DNA from: Desulfocapsa sp.
GTDB taxonomy: Bacteria > Desulfobacterota > Desulfobulbia > Desulfobulbales > Desulfocapsaceae
DNA: 6,069 nt
Assembly (NCBI GenBank): GCA_029934815.1
Contig: JAOZLM010000146.1
Coordinates: 1-6,069, forward strand
Direction of reading: 5' to 3'
This document shows positions 1 to 6,037 of this stretch, one piece after another; position 1 is the first letter of the stretch, and the number at the start of each line of letters is the position of its first letter. The position numbers and the translations under genes are program-made. The notes below the pieces were generated by a model. That model saw only the letters and a program-made list of their open reading frames with translations. It had not been told where the DNA came from and did no database searches.

Positions 1-115
1 CAAGGGTAAGAGTATTTCCTTCTATTGCTGTGGATGTGTGCGTCCACAGGTTACGAAGCTGGATTAGGAGATTCTTACGTAGGTCGCTATCAACACCATT
101 AAGAAAATTAAACAT
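1..115 (-). CDS. fic: Fic/DOC-family protein, N-terminal fragment (runs off window)
   Basis: Only the first 38 codons are inside the window. The start is ATG at 115-113. An in-frame stop lies at 133-131, and the Shine-Dalgarno-like GAGAAAGG (132-125) sits 9 bases upstream. Residues 21-38 (RNLWTHTSTAIEGNTLTL) are the characteristic N-terminal segment of Fic proteins. S28-T-A-I-E32-G33 fits the inhibitory-helix motif [S/T]xxxE[G/N], whose glutamate blocks ATP in the catalytic site. Its N-terminal position places the protein in class II (self-inhibited) Fic. Fic enzymes usually transfer AMP to a hydroxyl side chain of a target protein. The catalytic HxFx(D/E)GNGR motif would lie outside the window, so activity cannot be judged. 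The gene starts 33 bases after the cas7c stop with no terminator between, so co-transcription with the cas genes is likely. Family assignment is good; target and role are unknown. Confidence 0.8.
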   Translation of the reverse strand, partial: MFNFLNGVDSDLRKNLLIQLRNLWTHTSTAIEGNTLTL

Positions 116-148
116 TATCAGTAACCTTTCTCATGCAATACAGACGGT

Positions 149-1015
149 TTATACCATATCCAATAAAGTAACTCCGGCAGGGAGATTTTCCTCATCAACT
201 GACACCTCATAATCTGTAAACTTTCTAGTCGGTTGTGAATTATCAATACGTTTTACGTTTATAAGATCAAACAGTTTATTCGCTGGCGCATTACCTAACT
301 CACTATCATGTCTAAAAACAAACAGCTTTTGTGTAGCCATCTCACCACGGGCGGCAGAACGATCATGATCAAACATATTTATGAGTGATGTCCAAAAAAG
401 GTCCAGATCTTCTTCAGAGAATCCTGTCTGCTGTGCAAGAGGAGCTGAGATAAAACCGTGAACCCGGTAAAGACCATAAGGCACAGTAAATTTTCTTCCC
501 ATGGTTCTTTCTTTCTCCAAATCTTTTTCATTTGTAACAGCCATCCGGGTAATAGTGTGTTCACCAGTAAATATCCGATCAACACTTCTGCCAAAGGCAA
601 ACTGGACCGGTCCACGCACCTGACCCGCATTTATTTCCGTGGACATCACTGCTCCAAATGTGCGAACGTCAAAAAAGTTTTTGCACATCCAACCGGTAAT
701 CTTTCTGGCATCTTCTTCTTTTTTGGGAAGCTTCTTACTTTGCGGCTTGAGCTCAAATTCCTGATATGCCCTTTCATGCTGCCGATTCAGCACAGCTTTT
801 TCTTTTACATATATTTCATAAGGTGGCTGCTCTCCCTTAGCGAGACCAATATAATTTCTCACCTTCCGTTTCAAACAAACATCAGTGACTAACCCATGGC
901 CTGTTTCAGGATCAATTCTCGGCAGATTTCCAGCATCTGGATCACCATTGGGATTTCCATCTTTCACGTCAAACAGCAGCACAAACTCGTAGCGGTTTTT
1001 AATTGCATCACTCAT
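149..1015 (-). CDS. cas7c: Type I-C Cascade backbone protein Cas7c (Csd2)
   Basis: This 288-residue protein has the normal length and sequence signature of Csd2/Cas7 of type I-C. Cas7 polymerises along the crRNA spacer to form the helical backbone of Cascade, and each thumb displaces every sixth guide base. Visible hallmarks are FDVKDGNPNGDPDAGNLPR (residues 15-33), TDVCLKRKVRNY (44-55), FFDVRTFGAVM (114-124), RGPVQF (134-139) and VPYGLYRVHGFIS (178-190). They lie in the usual order in the RRM-type fold. The ATG at 1015-1013 is preceded by AAGGAG embedded in the last codons of cas8c, whose stop is only 2 bases upstream, so translation is probably coupled. The frame is intact to its TAA at 151-149. 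Downstream lies fic rather than the usual cas4. Confidence 0.97.
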   Translation of the reverse strand: MSDAIKNRYEFVLLFDVKDGNPNGDPDAGNLPRIDPETGHGLVTDVCLKRKVRNYIGLAKGEQPPYEIYVKEKAVLNRQHERAYQEFELKPQSKKLPKKEEDARKITGWMCKNFFDVRTFGAVMSTEINAGQVRGPVQFAFGRSVDRIFTGEHTITRMAVTNEKDLEKERTMGRKFTVPYGLYRVHGFISAPLAQQTGFSEEDLDLFWTSLINMFDHDRSAARGEMATQKLFVFRHDSELGNAPANKLFDLINVKRIDNSQPTRKFTDYEVSVDEENLPAGVTLLDMV

Positions 1016-1017
1016 CG

Positions 1018-1404
1018 TTATTCTCCTTTTGCCTCATCTTTATTTGTTTTAAAAAAATCCTGACGTTGATGATAGTAGCCAATTGCAAAACGGCCCTGGT
1101 CTTCTAAAGAAAGGGTGACCTGAATACCACTGGCCGGAATCTTACCGATTACCTCCTGCATAAGCTTATCAAGCCAGACTGTGTTTCTCCCGCTTTTACG
1201 TATCTTAGCCAGATGATGAATTGCCAAATCCTGAAGTCTTTTAAAAGTTACAAGAGGATTACTGGTTGCAGCACTAAAATAGGTGTCACGAATTGTTTTT
1301 CCTATCTTAGCAGGTTTATGTGCCTCTTCCTGAATCCTTTCCAGTACAGCAAACAATCTTCCAAGCACATATCCAGGACTTTCATTAGTTGTGTCCAAAG
1401 CCAT
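1018..1404 (-). CDS. cas11c: Cas11c small subunit, internal translation product of cas8c
   Basis: Type I-C Cascade contains small subunits that are not encoded by a separate gene but are translated from an internal start in the 3' part of cas8c. Such a start is visible here. Codon 457 of cas8c is ATG (1404-1402), in frame, with a perfect AAGGAGG at 1416-1410 and a 5-base spacer. The product would be 128 residues, M457 to E584 of Cas8c, about the size reported for Cas11c. It begins MALDTTNESPGYVLGRLFAVLERIQ, is mainly helical and rich in Lys/Arg (for example KRLQDLAIHHLAKIRKSGRN), which fits binding of the displaced DNA strand along the Cas7 backbone. Expression is not provable from sequence, but the ribosome site is stronger than that of cas8c itself. 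Confidence 0.87.
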   Translation of the reverse strand: MALDTTNESPGYVLGRLFAVLERIQEEAHKPAKIGKTIRDTYFSAATSNPLVTFKRLQDLAIHHLAKIRKSGRNTVWLDKLMQEVIGKIPASGIQVTLSLEDQGRFAIGYYHQRQDFFKTNKDEAKGE

Positions 1405-2772
1405 TTGAACCTCCTTAGTTGTTATTCCTCGAAGCCTTGCATCCCGGACCAAAAAACCTTTAATTATGGCAGCACGGACACGGGTTACTTTTCGTTCAGC
1501 CTTACAACGGCGTATAGCACCAGCAAAAAGAGTACGTGGATACCCGGTACCCACCATAACCGCTCTGGCTACATCTCCCCCCTGATTTGGAGGAATTTTA
1601 TCTGCTTTTCCCTCTGTTGCCACAGAAACCAACAATTGAAACAGTGAAAAGAACTCCTTGTCATAGGAAGCCCGTACAATTTCAATATCTTCAAAATGTT
1701 GAACAATTTTTTCCTTCATATCCCTGATACTACCCTCGTACCAGAAACGGATAGATATTCTGGCAGCATTGGGGGAAAGACCAAGAACATAAAATTCTAT
1801 CTCATCTTCCGATGGTCGCACTCCGCTTTTTACTGCATTTAGAAGTGAACGGATTTTACCATAATCAGCTTCCTCGCCTTTAGGAGGCTCAGCCAGAAAA
1901 CAGGCAAAATCTTCTTCGAAGGGATGTTTTTCCTGCGCCCAGAAAACAGTACTGGCATCTCCTACCTGCATACGCTGTCGGGATTCTTTTGCCAGCATTG
2001 TGTTTAATGCAGTTGTATAAGCAAATTCGCATTTCCTGCCAATGGGGGCATTCAGCCCTTGTTTTTTCCATTTATTAAAAGAACAAAATGATTCTTTATT
2101 AAAAGAAACAATATTTGCACCTGCAGTTTGTGCTCCCCACACTCCTTTAATAGCAGTGTGCAATATTGCCGGAGTATCTTCAATACCTGTAACAGTGCAA
2201 ACCTGTGTGTCCCCTGTTGGCTGCAAATAATTGACTATTTGCCTTACAAGGTCGCCGTCCTGAACAATCAGCCTACTCTCTCCTTCCAACAAAAAAGTCA
2301 GATTGGCATTGCTTTGCCAAATTTCAGGCCATAACTCATGTTCGAAAACTAACGACATGTTGTCTTCTTCAAAAAAACGGTTTACTGCCTGTAGTCCGAC
2401 ATTATCGATTCGTTTGTCAAATATAGTATCTATTCGTTCTACAAAAGCAGCCTGAGAATCCCCTGCTTTTTTCAGGTCTTTCTCTGTTTGACAACCAATC
2501 TTCGGAGCCCCTAACACATACTGGGGATTATCCCAAAAAAGATTTGTCTTTATTCCAGATGTTTTCTTTACTCCCTGCGGCACCATGAATTCACGACCAC
2601 TTTTCTTCATTCCATTGCCAGTCCGTGTATCACGAATATTCACAAAACAGCCATCGGAATCAATAACAATGAGAAAAGGAATAGACTTCTTTTCAAATCC
2701 CGGTGGAGCCACATCTATATCAGGGTCAGCCAGCATCCGTTCATAACAATGAGCTAATGCCTGAAGAATCAT
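1018..2772 (-). CDS. cas8c: Type I-C Cascade large subunit Cas8c (Csd1)
   Basis: This 584-residue protein is of normal length for Csd1/Cas8c. The subunit recognises the PAM and helps open the target duplex and recruit Cas3. The N-terminus MILQALAHCYERM, the PFLIVIDSDG strand (32-41), the VPQGVKKTSGIKTNLFWDNPQYVLG block (about 64-88) and the FWYEGS segment (343-348) are typical of the family. The C-terminal part from about residue 457 is helical and corresponds to the small subunit, which is also made separately (see the cas11c entry). The start ATG at 2772-2770 overlaps the cas5c stop by 4 bases (ATGA). A GAGG site (2783-2780) lies 7 bases upstream. The stop is at 1020-1018, 2 bases before cas7c. 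The frame is intact with no sign of damage. Confidence 0.96.
   Translation of the reverse strand: MILQALAHCYERMLADPDIDVAPPGFEKKSIPFLIVIDSDGCFVNIRDTRTGNGMKKSGREFMVPQGVKKTSGIKTNLFWDNPQYVLGAPKIGCQTEKDLKKAGDSQAAFVERIDTIFDKRIDNVGLQAVNRFFEEDNMSLVFEHELWPEIWQSNANLTFLLEGESRLIVQDGDLVRQIVNYLQPTGDTQVCTVTGIEDTPAILHTAIKGVWGAQTAGANIVSFNKESFCSFNKWKKQGLNAPIGRKCEFAYTTALNTMLAKESRQRMQVGDASTVFWAQEKHPFEEDFACFLAEPPKGEEADYGKIRSLLNAVKSGVRPSEDEIEFYVLGLSPNAARISIRFWYEGSIRDMKEKIVQHFEDIEIVRASYDKEFFSLFQLLVSVATEGKADKIPPNQGGDVARAVMVGTGYPRTLFAGAIRRCKAERKVTRVRAAIIKGFLVRDARLRGITTKEVQMALDTTNESPGYVLGRLFAVLERIQEEAHKPAKIGKTIRDTYFSAATSNPLVTFKRLQDLAIHHLAKIRKSGRNTVWLDKLMQEVIGKIPASGIQVTLSLEDQGRFAIGYYHQRQDFFKTNKDEAKGE
1410..1416 (-). 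promoter_or_regulatory. Internal ribosome binding site for cas11c
   Basis: AAGGAGG lies inside the cas8c coding sequence, 5 bases before the in-frame ATG at 1404. It is a full anti-Shine-Dalgarno match. In the cas8c frame the stretch is read as part of T-K-E-V-Q, so the ribosome site is built into the codons. It decides the start of the Cas11c product. Confidence 0.85.
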
Positions 2773-3434
2773 GATCGCACCTCAACATTTCTGAGATCAA
2801 TGATTCCATTCTCCATTTCTGCATGAAAAAATTGAGGCATGGGTGGCTCACACGAATAATCCATATCAAACAGCATCCAGCCAAGATCTCGAGATTCATG
2901 GAAAGTTGAAAGCAGTTCTGCTTTCTGCGGAATCAACTCAAAATCAACTGGAAATTCGCGACACCCGAAATAAGGCCGGTGAAAACATTGTCCACGAGAG
3001 GCACGACGAAGAAACATTTGCTCAAATTTGGTAACAGTATCCTCTGGCCCCTTTTTTTTAGTCAGCTCAAATCGTGCATGAATAACGTATGCAACATCAC
3101 GTAAAAAAAGAGTCGCACGCTGTTGTCTGTTTTTTCCTTCATCAACATAAATCCCTATATTTCCCTTACCTTCCCTCATGGCGATTTTAGCGTTTCTTGC
3201 TGAAACTACAGCTCCGACCTCATTACGTCGCACCGATTCCCATTTTACAGGATTTAATACATCAATCTGTAAGATCTCCCAACGGATGGCTGGTTTCCAA
3301 AGGATTGCCTCCAGAATACCCCTTGCAGCAGATGGCGTTATCACATCATAACTGACCCGTTCCACCTTCATTTCCGGTCTGGTGAAACATGCGTTCTTAC
3401 CACTAACCTTCAACCGAAATGGATTACTCTTCAT
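2769..3434 (-). CDS. cas5c: Cas5c (Cas5d), crRNA-processing endoribonuclease and Cascade subunit
   Basis: Type I-C lacks cas6. Cas5c cuts the pre-crRNA at the 3' base of the repeat hairpin, stays on the resulting 11-base 5' handle, and caps Cascade. The 221-residue protein has the family hallmarks: a basic N-terminus (FRLKVSGKNACFTRPEMKVERVSYDVITPSAARGILEAI, residues 6-44), QQRATLFLRDVAYVIHARFEL (104-124), and the RGQCFHRPYFGCREFPVDFEL block (147-167). The ATG at 3434 is preferred over the in-frame GTG at 3440, because AAGGAGG (3447-3441) gives a 6-base spacer to the ATG but none to the GTG. The gene starts 15 bases after cas3 ends and its stop overlaps the cas8c start by 4 bases. Catalytic residues were not assigned because the alignment to studied homologues cannot be checked here. 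Confidence 0.95.
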   Translation of the reverse strand: MKSNPFRLKVSGKNACFTRPEMKVERVSYDVITPSAARGILEAILWKPAIRWEILQIDVLNPVKWESVRRNEVGAVVSARNAKIAMREGKGNIGIYVDEGKNRQQRATLFLRDVAYVIHARFELTKKKGPEDTVTKFEQMFLRRASRGQCFHRPYFGCREFPVDFELIPQKAELLSTFHESRDLGWMLFDMDYSCEPPMPQFFHAEMENGIIDLRNVEVRS

Positions 3435-3440
3435 ACGCAC

Positions 3441-3447
3441 CCTCCTT
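3441..3447 (-). promoter_or_regulatory. Shine-Dalgarno of cas5c (fixes the start at 3434)
   Basis: AAGGAGG is immediately followed by GTGCGT and then ATG. A GTG start would have zero spacing, while the ATG two codons later has the ideal 6 bases. The coding sequence therefore starts at 3434 and the protein at MKSNPF. Confidence 0.85.
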
Positions 3448-3449
3448 GT

Positions 3450-5684
3450 TCATACAATAAATTTCTCTGGATCAATCCCTATGGAGTCATCTGGCGTTAC
3501 AAAGCCATACTGATCATCATATAGCGTATAATCCAACATATAGAGTTCTGGGTACCCGGTTTCTCGTAAATAATCTCTGGATACCAATGCCTGAAATAAA
3601 TATTTAGGAATGCTTACCGAGAACCTGCCAAGTTTGCGCAAAATCTGACGTTGATGCCATGGTTCTTCAATGAGCTGTGCTAATAACTCAAGAGCCTTTC
3701 CATATGGTACGATAACGGTTTCCTGCCAGTCATCCTCGATAAGCCTAAACTGCTGTGCAGCTGAACGATAATAATAATTCATATGGCCTGACAGCAATTG
3801 CATGATCTGCTTTTTATCCAAAGCATCCTGACCAAGTTGCCAAAAACGTTGCCTGAAATACTTTCCATAATTTTCAGGAGACAGCACGTCGGACAGGTCT
3901 CCGCCAACAAGTAATTCTTTGGTAATGCTTGCTGGCTGTGCCACATATCCCGGTTGCTTTTCAGGGACAAAAACAACTGTCTTTCCTAATCCTGAAAGAC
4001 GACCTTCCCGATTACAACGCCCGGCAGCCTGGGCTATGGAATCAAGCCCTGTCAAAGCACGATAAACAACTGGGAAATCAATATCCACACCAGCCTCCAC
4101 AAGTGAAGTACTGATCACATAAATAATATCATTCCCGTATCCTAATCGCTTCTTTATACTCTTCAGGATGTGTGAACGATGCTCCGCACACATATTTGTC
4201 GAAAGATGAAGCGTTTGATTCTTTGGTAAAAGATACGCCAGGGTGCGGGCGTCTTCCTTACGATTAACAATACAAAGTACAGACTGTCCTTCAGCTTGAA
4301 TAGTTTCTGCTAGTTCAGACAGAGTAACCGGCTCCAGGCTGCCACCGTTTAAAACCAGTTCGACTCGTTTTAACTTCCCGGCCAATTCTTCCGTATTGTG
4401 TATAATTTCGGTCACAGAATCGAAACCTTCCTTGAACTTAAAATCGAATTCATCTGTCCTGGTGAGAACCGGCTGCGTTGCAGTACACAGCAATGGAGTG
4501 ACTTTATAATGACGAAACAATTCTCTTATCGCAAAAACTACTGGCCGTAAATATTCCGGTGGAAGACACTGAGCCTCATCAAAAATAACTACACTATTGA
4601 CGATGTTATGAAGCTTACGACAACGGCTTGTCCGGCAGGCGTAGAGTGATTCGAAAAACTGAACAGATGTTGTGACAATCAAAGGTGCATCCCAATTCTC
4701 AGAAGCCAATCGATTTCTGACTGTTTCTTTGTTCTCGTCTGTTTCTGCCAAATTACTGTGATGCTCAATGACAGCATTCTCAAAGCCTGAAATCCCCCGA
4801 AAGACCTCAGCTGTCTGTTCAATAATGCTCGTGTAGGGAATCACATAAATAATACGATGCTTGTTATGCTTCACTGCATGGCGAAGAGCAAAGGCAAGGG
4901 ATGCCAATGTCTTTCCGCCACCTGTAGGTACTGTCAAAGAAAATACTGCCGGCTTACCTTCTGCCTTTTTCCTGCACTGCTCTAGAACCTCCGCTCTAAT
5001 CCTATTAACAGATGTTGCTTTTGCTCCTTTGCATAATTCATCCATATGCTTATCAAAGGCGGTTAACAGGGATGAAAGCGAGGGATAGTCATAATTTCTG
5101 TTACTTTTACGATTCTTATCCATAAAAGCTTCAGTATCCAAAAAATCGGCATCGACAAGACAAGAAAACAACATTCGGATAAAAAAGGACGGATCAGCAC
5201 CATGTGGTATCGTTTGCCGGGGCATAATTTGATTGATTATACTTTCTGCAGCATTCTTTATTATTTTTTCAGATTGTTCAGGGTCACGCATCTTTGGCTC
5301 AAGAGCCTTTGCCCCTATAAGGTCTGATTCAAAATCAGTTAAACCTGTATGATGCCCCATAATGAGCCACGAAATAATACGATCTGCCCCTTTCCATTTG
5401 TTCAATACTGCCAAATGCCCACCAGCCTCAGAATGGACAACTTTTCCAGAATTAGTCTCCAAATGACTCTCAATTCCGTTTTCAACGTAAAGCTTTTGCT
5501 GAAACGCATCTGAATACTTCCCAAGGTCGTGCCACAAACCTGCAAGATAGGCCCATTTGTCCCCACCAAATGGTCTGGCAAATCCTGTCGCTATGTCAGA
5601 TACATTCTTCAGGTGATCTTCCAATAATTGCCACTTCTCAGGAGCCTTTCCTTCAAGAGTGTGAGCATAATATTGTTTTTTCAT
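3450..5684 (-). CDS. cas3: Cas3, HD nuclease-helicase of type I-C
   Basis: Cas3 is recruited by target-bound Cascade, nicks the displaced strand and degrades DNA while moving 3' to 5'. The 744-residue protein has an N-terminal HD nuclease: H24 (LEDHL), H52-D53 (WHDLGK), H90 (AGGH), H111-H112 (MGHHTG) and D178/D180 (LVDAD). A superfamily 2 helicase follows: Walker A TVPTGGGKT (251-259), DEAQ (369-372), TAT (401-403), STSLVEAGVDID (525-536) and QAAGRCNREG (552-561). All catalytic motifs look intact. The ATG at 5684 is chosen because family members begin close to the YYAH motif. The frame stays open to a TTG at 5759, but those 25 extra residues overlap the repeat-like and hairpin elements and do not look like Cas3. 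No Shine-Dalgarno lies at a normal distance from the ATG; the nearest purine run (AGGAAGAGG, 5718-5710) is 25 bases away and locked in a hairpin. Translation may therefore be weak or controlled. Confidence 0.97.
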   Translation of the reverse strand: MKKQYYAHTLEGKAPEKWQLLEDHLKNVSDIATGFARPFGGDKWAYLAGLWHDLGKYSDAFQQKLYVENGIESHLETNSGKVVHSEAGGHLAVLNKWKGADRIISWLIMGHHTGLTDFESDLIGAKALEPKMRDPEQSEKIIKNAAESIINQIMPRQTIPHGADPSFFIRMLFSCLVDADFLDTEAFMDKNRKSNRNYDYPSLSSLLTAFDKHMDELCKGAKATSVNRIRAEVLEQCRKKAEGKPAVFSLTVPTGGGKTLASLAFALRHAVKHNKHRIIYVIPYTSIIEQTAEVFRGISGFENAVIEHHSNLAETDENKETVRNRLASENWDAPLIVTTSVQFFESLYACRTSRCRKLHNIVNSVVIFDEAQCLPPEYLRPVVFAIRELFRHYKVTPLLCTATQPVLTRTDEFDFKFKEGFDSVTEIIHNTEELAGKLKRVELVLNGGSLEPVTLSELAETIQAEGQSVLCIVNRKEDARTLAYLLPKNQTLHLSTNMCAEHRSHILKSIKKRLGYGNDIIYVISTSLVEAGVDIDFPVVYRALTGLDSIAQAAGRCNREGRLSGLGKTVVFVPEKQPGYVAQPASITKELLVGGDLSDVLSPENYGKYFRQRFWQLGQDALDKKQIMQLLSGHMNYYYRSAAQQFRLIEDDWQETVIVPYGKALELLAQLIEEPWHQRQILRKLGRFSVSIPKYLFQALVSRDYLRETGYPELYMLDYTLYDDQYGFVTPDDSIGIDPEKFIV

Positions 5685-5708
5685 ATAATCAAAAAGATGA
5701 CACAGTTG

Positions 5709-5731
5709 GCCTCTTCCTACCAAGAAGAGGC
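5709..5731 (-). other. Perfect 8-bp hairpin between pseudo-spacer and cas3
   Basis: On the minus strand GCCTCTTC (5731-5724) is followed by a 7-base loop and the perfect complement GAAGAGGC (5716-5709). It starts 31 bases after the CRISPR-repeat-like handle, where the hairpin of a second repeat would be expected. It lacks the GTGGATTGAAAC tail. It could be the degenerate downstream repeat that defines the 3' end of the regulatory RNA. Alternatively it could control cas3 translation, since its 3' arm contains AGGAAGAGG. It is not a canonical terminator: the only T-run (5695-5691) begins 13 bases after the stem. Confidence 0.6.
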
Positions 5732-5762
5732 ACAGTATGATTCTGTAAATATTCAACAAATA

Positions 5763-5774
5763 GTTTCAATCCAC
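5763..5774 (-). repeat. Solitary degenerate type I-C CRISPR repeat (3' handle intact)
   Basis: The minus strand reads GTGGATTGAAAC, identical to the highly conserved 3' end of type I-C repeats. Its last 11 bases are the crRNA 5' handle. The orientation is that of the cas operon. The 20 bases upstream (5794-5775) do not form the usual GC-rich stem. They can pair weakly as ACTG/CAGT (5794-5791 with 5784-5781), with a further CTTT/GAAG (5799-5796 with 5778-5775) that ends exactly at the handle. No second exact copy of the handle was seen in the window, so this is not an ordinary array. Whether the sequence matches the repeat of this genome needs the array, which is not in the window. Confidence 0.75.
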
Positions 5775-5799
5775 CTTCGCACTGACAGGACAGTTAAAG

Positions 5800-5805
5800 A
5801 TTATC
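5800..5805 (-). promoter_or_regulatory. Candidate extended -10 for the cas operon
   Basis: On the minus strand GATAAT (5805-5800) is preceded by TGT, forming an extended -10 (TGnGATAAT, one mismatch to TATAAT). The -35 hexamer at 17 bases (AGTAGA) is poor, as is common with extended -10 promoters. Transcription would start near 5793, about 20 bases upstream of the handle. It is one of two plausible choices in this AT-rich gap. Confidence 0.45.
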
Positions 5806-5827
5806 ACAACAAACAAGCAATATCTAC

Positions 5828-5849
5828 TTCTATTTATAGAAAATTTATA
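5828..5849 (+). promoter_or_regulatory. Partial protospacer with TTC PAM: probable Cascade operator of the cas operon
   Basis: On the plus strand TTC (5828-5830) is followed by TATTTATAGAAAATTTATA (5831-5849). Against the pseudo-spacer this matches positions 1-5, 7, 9-11, 13-17 and 19, with mismatches at 6, 8, 12 and 18. Positions 6, 12 and 18 are the flipped-out bases in type I Cascade. From position 20 on the match is lost. TTC is the usual type I-C PAM and lies on the correct strand and side. The site overlaps one candidate -10 (5833-5838) and abuts the -35 region of the other (-10 at 5800-5805), so Cascade bound here should block initiation. It also contains a 6-bp palindrome (TTCTAT-TT-ATAGAA, 5828-5841), so a protein operator is an alternative. 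Confidence 0.65.
5833..5838 (-). promoter_or_regulatory. Alternative -10 candidate inside the Cascade target site
   Basis: TATAAA on the minus strand (5838-5833) could serve as -10. It would start transcription near 5826 and include the whole degenerate repeat stem in the RNA. No good -35 was seen. Its attraction is that the TTC-flanked target lies directly on top of it. A perfect TATAAT also occurs at 5860-5855, but it falls within codons of the upstream frame and lacks a -35. Confidence 0.25.
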
Positions 5850-6037
5850 ATCGAATTATACCCTCCCAAAATATCTCCCTGCATTTTCTGAAACAAATCA
5901 TTCAGTGGTGCCATAGACGTATGAATTTTACCTACCCGGCTCTCCAACCTTCGTTCAAGCCGCCAAAGATCCGAATCCAAAAATGCATTTATCGCACGAT
6001 TAGCCGGGCCATGCCTTTGCCTCCATTCCCTGCTTTT
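5834..6037 (-). pseudogene. 3' part of an unidentified gene, possibly frameshifted
   Basis: A minus-strand frame reads 67 residues to a TAA at 5836-5834. The visible sequence is hydrophilic and protein-like: WRQRHGPANRAINAFLD near the start, LWRLERRLESRVGKIH in the middle, and MQGDILGGYNSIINFL at the end. There is no convincing start codon, so it is the tail of a longer gene. In this frame a TGA occurs at 6040-6038, directly at an A5 run on the minus strand (6038-6034). The neighbouring frame upstream (6068-6039) reads RQAIDQLLVM, and loss of one A would join the two. This suggests a frameshift, a sequencing error, or two unrelated frames. I do not recognise the family. The last codons overlap the Cascade target site. 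Confidence 0.4.

Larger units (their letters stand above)
5709..5794 (-). ncRNA. Putative Cas-regulating RNA (CreR-like pseudo-crRNA)
   Basis: The order is degenerate repeat (ending 5763), pseudo-spacer (5762-5732, about 31 bases) and hairpin (5731-5709), all in cas orientation just before cas3. Processing by Cas5c at the handle would give a crRNA-like molecule starting TGGATTGAAAC at 5773. Its guide starts TATTTGTTGAATATTTACA. The guide matches a TTC-flanked site upstream of the cas genes only in its PAM-proximal part (see 5828-5849). CreR RNAs of this design are known in other type I and type V systems, where they let Cascade repress its own operon without self-cleavage. The 5' end is uncertain (5794 is the edge of a 32-base repeat) and depends on which promoter is used. 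The RNA may be cut from the cas mRNA leader. Confidence 0.65.

Noticed and set aside
30..212. 60-codon plus-strand open frame across the cas7c-fic junction
   Set aside because: The opposite strand carries the conserved Fic N-terminus and the Cas7c C-terminus, which explain the sequence.
458..892. 144-codon plus-strand open frame opposite cas7c
   Set aside because: It is antisense to a fully supported cas gene, has no recognisable family and no ribosome site, and is a shadow frame.
1213..1647. 144-codon plus-strand open frame opposite cas8c/cas11c
   Set aside because: It is antisense to conserved coding sequence; its composition reflects the opposite strand and shows no family features.
3435..3440. 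GTG start of cas5c at 3440
   Set aside because: It directly abuts the AAGGAGG with no spacer. The ATG at 3434 has the ideal 6-base spacing.
5691..5731. Intrinsic terminator before cas3
   Set aside because: The 8-bp stem is good, but the T-run starts 13 bases after it and is only five bases long. A terminator there would also cut off the operon.
5685..5759. N-terminal extension of Cas3 from a TTG at 5759
   Set aside because: The 25 extra residues do not resemble Cas3 N-termini and coincide with the pseudo-spacer and hairpin. The family begins next to the YYAH motif, at the ATG at 5684.
5807..5815. Second partial match of the pseudo-spacer seed (CAACAAACA, 8 of 9)
   Set aside because: The base triplet at the PAM position is GCT, not TTC. 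The match does not extend past 9 bases, and the segment is low-complexity A/C sequence.
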